In this document: positions 6,156 through 13,044 of the stretch, piece by piece
How positions within the stretch are numbered: the first letter of the stretch is position 1
How the letters are laid out: each line of letters opens with the position of its first letter
From: Acidobacteriota bacterium
GTDB taxonomy: Bacteria; Acidobacteriota; Thermoanaerobaculia; Multivoradales; UBA5704
Length of the DNA: 15,240 nucleotides
NCBI GenBank assembly: GCA_003223675.1
Contig: QHVW01000334.1
Span: 1 to 15,240 of the forward strand
Reading direction: 5' to 3'
Made by a program: the position numbers and the translations under genes
Notes under the pieces: generated by a model
The model's input: the letters and a program-made list of their open reading frames with translations, nothing else
Told to the model about the DNA's origin: nothing
Database searches by the model: none

Positions 6156-7409
6156 CTACGGGCACACCGCCAACGCCCCCACATCCGTCACCGCCGGCGA
6201 GCTCCGCCCCAGGGGGTTCTCGTAGCGCGCGGTCTTCCCTGTCAGGGTGTCGGTCACGGTGAGGGTATAGCCGACGTTGGTCGTGGCGGCGGAAAAGACC
6301 CAGTAGCGGTTGTTGAGCGGACAGCCGTCGAGGACCTTGACGAGGAGCTCCCAGTTGTCCGAGGCGAAGAACCAGAAGAGGCCGGAGCCGTCCGCGGCGG
6401 GGCCGGCGGCTTTGCCGAGGCCGGTGGTGCCGTCGAAGCTGCTCCAGGTCACCTCGGCCTTGAAGCGCCCGCGGTCGAGGGGGATGCTCGTGGCATCGGG
6501 CGGATTGTGGCAGCCGGCGCTCCCCGCGTCCGTGAAGCTGCCGCCGGGGACGGGGAGAAACTGCCAGTCGTAGCCGTCGGCGCGGAGGCGGAGCTTCAGC
6601 ACGCCGAGGTCGATGTCGTTCCGGACCTGACTGTTGAGATCGACCGTGACGAAGGGGCGGGTCTCCCGGCCGCCGGTGCCGACCACGAATTCCCGGATGC
6701 CGTGCTCGGGGTCGGCCGCGCCGGAAGGGGTCTGCGGCGCGAAGCGCTCGTAATCGTGATCGTGCCCCGCCAGCACCACGTCGGCTCCGGCGTCGTAGAG
6801 GGTCCGCCAGAAGGCGTCGTAGGTGCCGTCGTCGCCGTGCGGCCCCGAGGAGAAGCGGGGGTGGTGCCAGTAGGCGAGGGTGCAGGCCCGGGGGTGGGTG
6901 GCGAGGTCGTCGGTCAGCCAGCGGAGTTGGGGCGAGCCTGGGCCGCAGCCGCCGATGTCGCCGCAATTGGAGTTGAGGACGATCACGTGCCAGGTGCCGA
7001 GGTCGTAGCTGTACCACCCCTGCGTACGGTCGCCCGCCGCCGCTCCGAAGTAGTCGTAATAGCCTGTGGCGCCCGGCGTCACGTACTCGTGATTGCCCGG
7101 CGCCGGCCGCAGGAGCGGCCCGAGACGCCCCCAGGTCGGCGCGAAGACCGTCCGGTAGTTGGCGAGAGAGCCGTCCAGATATTGGTTGTCCCCCAGCAGG
7201 AGCACGGCGTCGTAGCCGCCTCCGAGCAGCAGATCCGAGGTGTCCTTCATCCGGCAGGCGAAGGCCGTGCCGTTCCCGCCGTTGAAGTTGGGATTCGAGG
7301 GCTCGCAGGCGATGTCCCCGGCCGCGGCGACGACCGGGTCGGCGGCGTGAGATGCAGCCTGGGCCAGGGCCAGCCCGAGGGCGGCGCAGAGGGCGATGCG
7401 GAGCTTCAC
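6156..7409 (-). CDS. Secreted calcineurin-like metallophosphoesterase
   Basis: A 417-residue exported phosphoesterase. A signal peptide (KLRIALCAALGLALAQAASHA) precedes the dinuclear-metal motifs GDIAC (31-35), GDNQY (73-77), GNHEY (105-109), WHHPRF (181-186) and GHDHDYERF (215-223), the order seen in purple-acid-phosphatase-like and alkaline-phosphatase-like enzymes. After about residue 290 comes a Trp/Phe-rich beta domain (FWFFASDNWELLVKVLDG..YWVFSAATTNVGYTLTVTD). I recall this tail from other secreted Acidobacteriota proteins, but I have no name for it. It probably hydrolyses phosphate esters outside the cytoplasmic membrane; the substrate is unknown. The GTG at 7409 is the likeliest start because it places the signal peptide at the N-terminus. 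An ATG at 7448 is in frame but overlaps the divergent gene. No good ribosome site is visible at either. Confidence 0.9.
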   Translation of the reverse strand: MKLRIALCAALGLALAQAASHAADPVVAAAGDIACEPSNPNFNGGNGTAFACRMKDTSDLLLGGGYDAVLLLGDNQYLDGSLANYRTVFAPTWGRLGPLLRPAPGNHEYVTPGATGYYDYFGAAAGDRTQGWYSYDLGTWHVIVLNSNCGDIGGCGPGSPQLRWLTDDLATHPRACTLAYWHHPRFSSGPHGDDGTYDAFWRTLYDAGADVVLAGHDHDYERFAPQTPSGAADPEHGIREFVVGTGGRETRPFVTVDLNSQVRNDIDLGVLKLRLRADGYDWQFLPVPGGSFTDAGSAGCHNPPDATSIPLDRGRFKAEVTWSSFDGTTGLGKAAGPAADGSGLFWFFASDNWELLVKVLDGCPLNNRYWVFSAATTNVGYTLTVTDTLTGKTARYENPLGRSSPAVTDVGALAVCP

Positions 7410-7434
7410 TGGAGGCGATTGTAATCGTTGTACG
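7410..7434. promoter_or_regulatory. 25-base divergent spacer with overlapping palindromes
   Basis: The chosen start codons of two divergent genes are only 25 bases apart. The spacer holds CGATT-GT-AATCG (7416-7427) and overlapping TCGT-TGT-ACGA (7425-7435). This could be a shared operator, but each arm is only 4-5 bases. Promoters for both genes would have to lie partly inside the opposite coding region, or transcripts may be leaderless. Confidence 0.3.
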
Positions 7435-9327
7435 ATGGCCCCCGCCATGGCCGCGAAGAAGAACGACCTCGACGACGAGCTGGCGCGCCTCTACCGGGGG
7501 CCGCTGGAGGGGTTCACGGCGGCCCGCAACGATTTCGCCAAGCAGCTCCGCAAGCTCGGGAAGGACGCGGACGCCGATCGCGTCAAGTCGCTGGCGAAGC
7601 CGACGCCGTCCGCCTGGGCGGTCAACGTCCTGTTCGATCGCGACCGCGAGAAGATGGACGCGTTGCTCGCGGCGGGGAAGAAGGCGCGGGCCGCGCAGCA
7701 GGCGGCGGTGTCCGGCCGCGGCGCCGAGGCGTTGCGTGAGGGTCTCGGTACAGTGCGCCGCCTGATCGACGAGCTCCGTCGTCTGGGGGTGGGCATCCTG
7801 GCGGAGGCGGGCCGCGGGGCCAGCCGCGCCATCATGGAGCGCATCGGCACCGATCTCCAGGCCCTGGCCCTGAGCCCGGCCGCCGCCGAGGAGGCCTCCC
7901 GCCGCTGGCTGGACCGCGATCTCGATCCCCCCGGCTTCGAGGTGCTCGCCGGGCTGCAGCTCGCCGGCGCGCCGGTGGTGGACATCGCGGCCCGGCGGGC
8001 GCAGCGGGAGGCGAAGAAGGCCCCTGCGAAGAAGGCGCCGCCGCCCCCTCCCAAGCTGGTCCATCCGCCGAAGCCCAAGGGCGAGACCGAGCGCGAACGG
8101 AAGGAGCGCGAGCGCCGCGAGGCCGCCGAGCAGGCCCGCCAGGAGCGGGAGGCGGAGCGCATCCGCCGTCTCGTCGAGGTGGCCGAGGCGAAGCTGGAGC
8201 GGGCCCGCAACGAAGCGAACACACTGCGCGAGGTGGCCGAGGCGGCCGAAAAAACCGCGTCCGACGCCCGCCGCCGCGCCGAGGCGGCGGAGATCGCCGC
8301 GGAACGGGCGCGCGAGAAGGCCGACCGCGCCGCCGAGCGGGTGGAGCGGGCGGAGGAGGAGGTCAAGCGCAAGGGGCAGGCGATCGAGGGATATCTCCTG
8401 GGACGCGGGCCTCTCCACGTCAGCCTGATCGCCGGCTGCCACGCGGACGAGCCCGTAGGGCCCGCCATGCTGCGGCGTCTGGTGGCCTTCCTCGCGGAGC
8501 GGCCGGCGGACGATCTTCTGCTGACCGCGATCACCTGGTACGTGGTCCCGCACGTCAATCCGGACGGCGAGGCGCGCAACGCGGCGTGGAGCGCGTCCAC
8601 GGTGCCGGCGATCGATCATCTCGGCCGCGAGGACCGCGCCTACGATCTCTCGCTTTATATGGATCACGTCGTCCGCGAGCGGCCGGGGGACGACATGGAA
8701 TTCGGATTCCCGCGCGACGCGAACGACACCGGCGCCCGGCCCGAGAACCTCGCCGTGGCCCGGTTCCTGGCCGCGGGGGCGCCGTTCCATCTCCACGCGA
8801 GCTTCCACGGGATCGCCTTCGCCTCGGGTCCCTGGTTCCTGATCGAAGAGGCCTGGATCGATCGCACTTCCGGATTGCGCGAGGCGCTCCGCCGCCGCGT
8901 GCGCGCGATGGGATATCAACCGTTCGACGTGGACCGCGGTGGAGAAAAAGGTTTCCATCGCATCGACGAAGGCTTCACCACGCGCCCGGATTCGCGATCG
9001 ATGGTCCGCTGGTTCGAGGAGCGCGGCGATCCGGAGATGGCGGCGAAATTCCGTCCCAGCTCGATGGAATACGTCCGCTCCCTCGGCGGCGATCCCTTCA
9101 CCATGGTCTCCGAGATGCCGCTGTTCCTACGACCGCTCGAAGAGGGAGAGACCGGCCGGCCGGACGATCTCCGTTTCCGCGCCTTCCTGGACCGCATCGC
9201 CGGCCGGTCCGCGGGTGAGGTGCGAGCGGAGATGGAGAGGGGCGGCGTGAGCGGGATGCCGATCCGCGATCAGATGCGGTTGCAGCTTGAGTTTTTAGGC
9301 GAAGGCCTGAACACGGCAGATCCCTAA
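7435..9327 (+). CDS. Fusion: hypothetical N-domain + coiled coil + M14-type zinc carboxypeptidase
   Basis: A 630-residue protein in three parts. Residues 6-180 (DLDDELARLYRGPLEGFTAARNDFAKQLRK..KPTPSAWAVN) resemble a hypothetical family I know from Actinobacteria. Residues 190-312 are a Lys/Pro linker and a long Glu/Arg/Ala coiled coil. From about 314 (GQAIEGYLLGRGPLHVSLIAG) to the end is a peptidase M14-type domain: zinc motif HADE (H336, E339), NPDG (375-378), LHASFHG (453-459, third zinc His at 454 or 458) and a likely catalytic Glu in SEMPLF (560). The M14 lead-in before the GRSxEGxxI-like element is missing, so the two genes seem joined at about residue 312. ATG 7435 or 7447 may be the start; neither has a well-spaced ribosome site (GGAGG at 7411 is 19 bases away). 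The last codons (TTT TTA) already look AT-rich. Activity is plausible but unproven. Confidence 0.85.
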   Translation: MAPAMAAKKNDLDDELARLYRGPLEGFTAARNDFAKQLRKLGKDADADRVKSLAKPTPSAWAVNVLFDRDREKMDALLAAGKKARAAQQAAVSGRGAEALREGLGTVRRLIDELRRLGVGILAEAGRGASRAIMERIGTDLQALALSPAAAEEASRRWLDRDLDPPGFEVLAGLQLAGAPVVDIAARRAQREAKKAPAKKAPPPPPKLVHPPKPKGETERERKERERREAAEQARQEREAERIRRLVEVAEAKLERARNEANTLREVAEAAEKTASDARRRAEAAEIAAERAREKADRAAERVERAEEEVKRKGQAIEGYLLGRGPLHVSLIAGCHADEPVGPAMLRRLVAFLAERPADDLLLTAITWYVVPHVNPDGEARNAAWSASTVPAIDHLGREDRAYDLSLYMDHVVRERPGDDMEFGFPRDANDTGARPENLAVARFLAAGAPFHLHASFHGIAFASGPWFLIEEAWIDRTSGLREALRRRVRAMGYQPFDVDRGGEKGFHRIDEGFTTRPDSRSMVRWFEERGDPEMAAKFRPSSMEYVRSLGGDPFTMVSEMPLFLRPLEEGETGRPDDLRFRAFLDRIAGRSAGEVRAEMERGGVSGMPIRDQMRLQLEFLGEGLNTADP

Positions 9328-11205
9328 ATATTATGATTGGGAGGAGGCATGGGCTCAAAGAAAGTCAGCATTCTTAGTAAAATCTTCTTTGTTCTCGCAT
9401 GCCTGCTTTGCTATGTATCCGGACAAGCTATAGAACTAGGCGCTTCGTCAAGTCCTAGGCCCAAGTTGGGAGATCAAGAACTCTTGAGAATTTTTAAAAA
9501 TAAAAAGCCGATCAATCATCGGACAGTCAACGCTTCCGGGGTTCTTCAAGCTTTGCGGTGGGCTCAACTAGAAACTACCGTGCGAAATGCCGAAAGTTTG
9601 CCAACTCTTTCAATTACAGATTCCGTTATCCAGGGAGACTTGAATCTTAGTAGCCTACGGAGCGAAAGGGCGACCCTGGCATCGGTTAATAAAAACATGA
9701 CTTGTCCGGCGGCAGATATTTTGGTTCCTGTGGGTTTAGACTTCGAAGGCTCAATATTTCAAGCTGGTAGAGAAGACGAGGAATTTCCCAGTGTGGACTT
9801 TAATGACGCAATTTTTAAAGAGGGCGTTTCCTGGTCTGGGGTAGTCTTTGATATGCCGGCGACGTTCTCGCGAGCTTTTTTCACTGAGGATGCCAAATTT
9901 GACGGTGCTTCGTTCAAGAGCTTTGGTGGATTCGAGTGTAGTAGCTTTGAGTCGGATGTGTCGTTTTCTGGAGCTGTTTTTCAGGGTAGGTCGAGTTTTA
10001 TACATACGCAATTTTTGCACTCTCCTGATTTTGTTGAAGCTGTATTTCGGGATAGAGTTTATTTTGGCGGGTCCAGATTTGGTTCTGGAGCTAATTTTGC
10101 GTTCACCAAATTTCAGAGCTCAGTATCTTTCGCTCAATCGCATGCTGATGGCGTTATATCTTTCAGTAGGGCTGCTTTTTCGGGAGATGCCTTTTTCAAC
10201 GGCTTCGAGTCAGGAAAAAAGGGTGAATTGGCCTTTACGAGTATCAGCTTCGGAGGTCCAGTCTATTTTAACCATGCAAGGCTTCATGGGTTGTGGTTTT
10301 CATCAAGACCAATGAACGGTATCCCCGGTCTAGCGCGCCGTCGGAGGCAACTGAATCAGGATCCTTTGACTCCCATCATATTTGAAAAGAAGGTCATCCT
10401 TCGTGATGCTATATGCGCCAACGCTGGATTTGCCGACGTAGAATTTCGGGGTTACGCCGATTTTGGTAACGTCGCGTTCTTGAATTTTGTTACCTTTGCT
10501 CGCTCGACGTTCGAAGGCGATGCTGCGTTTCAGGGGACATCGTTCCCCCGCTGGCAGAAGGCAGCAATGGAGCAAGGAGCCCCGGGGGAGATTGGTCACG
10601 GGTTGGTTCTCGACGGTACTATATTTCACAAATCACTAGACATAGAGTGGGAACAGTTAGCAGGCAAAGTGAATACCCGATCCTCAGATACTTGGAAATC
10701 TCTCGAAAGTTACTTTCAGAAATCAGGAGACCTCAGAAGTCAGAACGAGGCTATGTACCAACGAAGAAGCCTTGAAAGAAAGAGGAGTGCCGGATGGGAG
10801 AGTTTCGAAAACGATTTCGAAAATATTTTTTGGGGATACAGTGTCCGCCCGCTTAGGCTATGCGCTTGGATACTGCTCTCATATTTGATATTTGCGGTGA
10901 TTTACTGGACGCAGACGAGGCCTCTTTCGACTGGAGAAGACAGATGGAGAGGTATATGGAGGCGATGGAAATTTGCACTTGATTTCGGCTATCAAACCTC
11001 GTGGAAGCCTCTATATGGATATGAGCAGTCACTGACGCCACTTTTTAAAGCCTTGACACTATTGCATTCGGCGGTGTTCAAGATAATGTTTGTTTGTCTG
11101 TTGTGGTCCATGAGTAAGGTGTCACCTCTCCTGCATGAACTATTGGGCAAGATTCTTCCCGTGTGAATAATGTCTATGAGCGTCGAGATCGCGGAACTTT
11201 TAGGG
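9285..11205. other. AT-richer compositional island
   Basis: Sample lines inside are 45% (9781-9840) and 40% (9961-10020) G+C by hand count, against about 82% for 8281-8340. Codons switch to TTT, AAA, GAT and TTG within the last dozen codons of the M14 fusion gene, and back to GC-rich just before GGCCTTACCCTGCGC in the GNAT remnant. No transposase, inverted terminal repeats, clear target duplication or tRNA were seen at either edge. Recent transfer by homologous or illegitimate recombination is the simplest reading. Confidence 0.7.
9349..11166 (+). CDS. Membrane-anchored pentapeptide-repeat protein
   Basis: A 605-residue protein. It has a hydrophobic N-terminal segment (IFFVLACLLCYVSG, 12-25; signal or anchor), a first block of Phe-centred pentapeptide repeats (about 128-290, such as AIFKEGVSWSGVVF and AKFDGASFKSF), a linker, a second block (about 343-430), a charged helical region (SLESYFQKSGDLRSQNEAMYQRRSLERKRSA, broken here at positions 451-460 and 461-481), then two membrane segments (LRLCAWILLSYLIFAVIYW, 502-520; SAVFKIMFVCLLWSM, 574-588). 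The repeats predict a right-handed quadrilateral beta-helix. Architectures with a pentapeptide helix, an amphipathic linker and C-terminal helices recur in bacteria without assigned function; some resemble channel-associated proteins. ATG 9349 follows GGGAGGAGG closely. Its low G+C against neighbours marks it as acquired. It has no obvious partner gene. Confidence 0.85.
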   Translation: MGSKKVSILSKIFFVLACLLCYVSGQAIELGASSSPRPKLGDQELLRIFKNKKPINHRTVNASGVLQALRWAQLETTVRNAESLPTLSITDSVIQGDLNLSSLRSERATLASVNKNMTCPAADILVPVGLDFEGSIFQAGREDEEFPSVDFNDAIFKEGVSWSGVVFDMPATFSRAFFTEDAKFDGASFKSFGGFECSSFESDVSFSGAVFQGRSSFIHTQFLHSPDFVEAVFRDRVYFGGSRFGSGANFAFTKFQSSVSFAQSHADGVISFSRAAFSGDAFFNGFESGKKGELAFTSISFGGPVYFNHARLHGLWFSSRPMNGIPGLARRRRQLNQDPLTPIIFEKKVILRDAICANAGFADVEFRGYADFGNVAFLNFVTFARSTFEGDAAFQGTSFPRWQKAAMEQGAPGEIGHGLVLDGTIFHKSLDIEWEQLAGKVNTRSSDTWKSLESYFQKSGDLRSQNEAMYQRRSLERKRSAGWESFENDFENIFWGYSVRPLRLCAWILLSYLIFAVIYWTQTRPLSTGEDRWRGIWRRWKFALDFGYQTSWKPLYGYEQSLTPLFKALTLLHSAVFKIMFVCLLWSMSKVSPLLHELLGKILPV

Positions 11206-11518
11206 CCTTACCCTGCGCGCGGCCGGTTCCCGGGAGGCGATCGATGGGGATCTCCTCGCCGGGACGGTCCTCTGCGGTCACGACGGCCGGAATGGCTACC
11301 TGTACCACCTCGCGGTCGCGCCGAGCCACCGCCGGCAGGGGATCGGGAGGCTGCTCGTGGAGCGGTCCCTGGCGGGCTTGCGCGCGGCGGGATTCGAGCG
11401 GTGCCATCTGTTCGTGCACACCGGCAATGCCGTGGCCCGGGAATTCTCCCGGCGATCGGGCTGGGTGGACCGGACGGATCTGGCGATGATGACGATCGTT
11501 CTCAACGCCGCTCCGTAA
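11170..11518 (+). pseudogene. GNAT-family acetyltransferase remnant (5' end lost or frameshifted)
   Basis: The frame from 11204 to the TAA at 11516-11518 encodes a clear GNAT core: LAGTVLCGHDGRNGYLYHLAVAPSHRRQGIGRLLVE, split here only for reading as LAGTVLCGHDG (motif C/D), LYHLAVAPSHRRQGIGRLLV (acetyl-CoA pyrophosphate-binding RRxGIG) and FERCHLFVHTGNAVAREFSR. It has no start codon and is closed upstream by TAG at 11201. A frame starting at ATG 11170 (MSMSVEIAELLG) joins it if one G is removed from the GGG run near 11203-11205, giving ..AELLGLTLRAAGSREAI... Even then about 15-20 residues normally found between REAI and DGDLLAGTVL seem absent, and the product would be near 115 residues, short for the family. 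It lies on the right edge of the AT-rich island, and its 3' end overlaps the convergent synthase gene by 17 bases. Confidence 0.75.
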
Positions 11519-12773
11519 CCTCTGGCGCCGCCAGCGCGAGCACGGCGTTCTGCCCGCCGAAGGCGAAGGACTCGGAGAGCGCGTAGCGGGCGGTCACCGG
11601 CTCGGCTGCGCGGACGAAGGCGAGCGGGACCTCCGGATCGGTCAGGTTTCGCGAGGGGTGGGCGATTCCATCGCGCAGGGTCAGGGCGGTCACCAGGGCC
11701 TCGATCGCGCCGCTGGCGCCCAGGGTGTGCCCCAACAGTGATTTCGTGGAATTGACCCGCGTCTCCCGCGGAAACAGCTCGGAGAGGACCCTCGCCTCCA
11801 CGTCGTCGTTGGCCGGCGTGCCGGTGCCGTGGGCGTTGACGTAGCCCACGTCCGCGGGCGCGAGGCCGGCGTCGGCCAGGCAGAGGTCCAGGGCGCGGCG
11901 GATCTGCCGTCCCTCCGGCGCCATGGCCATGAGGTGGTGAGCGTCCGCGGTCTCGCCGTAGCCCACGATCTCGGCCAGCACGTCCGCTCCCCGCCGGCGC
12001 GCCGCTTCCAGATCCTCCAGCACCAGGACGGCGCCGCCCCCCTCGCTGAACAGGAAGCCGCAGCGCTCGCGGTCGAAGGGACGGTTGAGCTGGTCCGGAG
12101 GCAGGGGTCCGGAGGCGAGCGCGCCCACGGCGTCGAAGCCGCGGAAGGCGCAGCCGAACGGATCGCTGAGGAATTCGACCCCACCGGCGAGGGCCAGATC
12201 GCACTCCCCCTGGCGCAGGGCCCGGAAGGCCTGTCCGAGGGCCACGGTGCCCGAGGCGCAGGCGCCGGCGAAGGTGCGGCACGGTCCGTAGAGCCCCAGC
12301 TTGATCGAGAGGGCCGCCGCCGAGGCGTTGGGCATGGTCATCGCCACGGAGAAGGGGTTGAAGGCGCGGGGGATGGCGAGCTCCGCGAGCACGGCCCCGG
12401 CACCCTCCAGCTCCTGAAGGGCGCGGCGCGGCTGGTCGAGGACGATGAAACGGCTGCTCTCCAGGCAGGAATGGAGCCCCCCCACGCCCGTGCCCAGGAA
12501 GACCCCGGCGCGTTCGCCGTCCACGCCGGCGATCCGCCAGACGTTGCGCCGCGGATCGGCGCTCTCCAGGGCGAGGCCGGCCCGTCGCAGAGCCTCCTCG
12601 GCGGCGAGCAGGCCGATGCGGCTGGCGGGGTCGAGCTGCTTTTTTTCGATCCGGGTCATCAGGGGGGTCTCGCGCTCCCAGGCGCCGAGCGGGCGCCAGA
12701 AACCGTCGACGTCCGTCCCGAGGCTGGTGACGGCTCCGGCCCCGGTGAGGGCCACGCGCCGGCTCGCGGTCAA
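11502..12773 (-). CDS. Beta-ketoacyl-ACP synthase (KAS II/FabF-like)
   Basis: A 423-residue condensing enzyme of the thiolase fold. The catalytic triad is visible: Cys172 in GACASGT, His315 in NAHGTGTP and His349 in SLLGHTLGASG, with Lys344 before it and a C-terminal FGGQNA loop. It should decarboxylate malonyl-ACP and extend an acyl chain held on the carrier protein encoded just upstream. The start is a TTG that overlaps the carrier's TGA stop (TTGA), placing the usual RRVALTGAGAVTSLG at the N-terminus; a GGAG lies about 10 bases upstream. Several features (GACASGT, FGGQNA) also occur in type II polyketide and aryl-polyene-type synthases, so housekeeping FabF is not assured. The pairing with a dedicated ACP and an envelope-type protein suggests a specialised pathway. 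Confidence 0.92.
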   Translation of the reverse strand: MTASRRVALTGAGAVTSLGTDVDGFWRPLGAWERETPLMTRIEKKQLDPASRIGLLAAEEALRRAGLALESADPRRNVWRIAGVDGERAGVFLGTGVGGLHSCLESSRFIVLDQPRRALQELEGAGAVLAELAIPRAFNPFSVAMTMPNASAAALSIKLGLYGPCRTFAGACASGTVALGQAFRALRQGECDLALAGGVEFLSDPFGCAFRGFDAVGALASGPLPPDQLNRPFDRERCGFLFSEGGGAVLVLEDLEAARRRGADVLAEIVGYGETADAHHLMAMAPEGRQIRRALDLCLADAGLAPADVGYVNAHGTGTPANDDVEARVLSELFPRETRVNSTKSLLGHTLGASGAIEALVTALTLRDGIAHPSRNLTDPEVPLAFVRAAEPVTARYALSESFAFGGQNAVLALAAPEVTERR

Positions 12774-13024
12774 CCGCCGGCTCCGCCGGCCACCAGGAAG
12801 TCGACCACGGAGCGGACGGTGGTCAGGCCGGCGATGTCCTCGTCCTCCAGCGTGCGGCCGAAGGCGTCCTCGAGCTCGAAGACGAGGGTGATCAGATCGA
12901 TCGAGGCCACGCCCAGGTCTTCGAGCCGGTCGTCGAGGCCGATCTCTCCAACATCGCGGTGCAGGGTCTCGGCGAGGACCTCCCGGACCTTGGTCTCCAC
13001 CTCGGTGCGGTTGAGCGTTTCCAT
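12770..13024 (-). CDS. Acyl carrier protein
   Basis: An 84-residue acidic, helical protein with the carrier fold. It shows an N-terminal helix (TEVETKVREVLAETL), the attachment region LEDLGVASIDLITLVFELED with Ser41 as the predicted phosphopantetheine site, and a closing helix TTVRSVVDFLV. The residue before the serine is Ala, where the canonical motif has Asp (DSL); the Asp comes two residues after it (SID). This variation occurs in specialised carriers and may affect recognition by the transferase or partner. The ATG at 13024 was chosen because it gives the family's normal length. The stop overlaps the start of the beta-ketoacyl synthase, so the two are translationally coupled, and the gene begins 20 bases after the large upstream gene ends. 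Confidence 0.93.
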   Translation of the reverse strand: METLNRTEVETKVREVLAETLHRDVGEIGLDDRLEDLGVASIDLITLVFELEDAFGRTLEDEDIAGLTTVRSVVDFLVAGGAGG

Positions 13025-13044
13025 GGCGTGAAGAGTACCGCAAG

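Noticed and set aside
5989..8958. Very long minus-strand open frame across the metallophosphoesterase and the M14 fusion gene
   Set aside because: It is a GC-bias shadow: composition is Arg/Gly/Leu/Pro-rich with no motif, and both genes it overlaps have clear family motifs in other frames.
9285..11205. Insertion sequence or transposon as the source of the AT-rich island
   Set aside because: No transposase, terminal inverted repeats or matching target duplication could be found at either edge.
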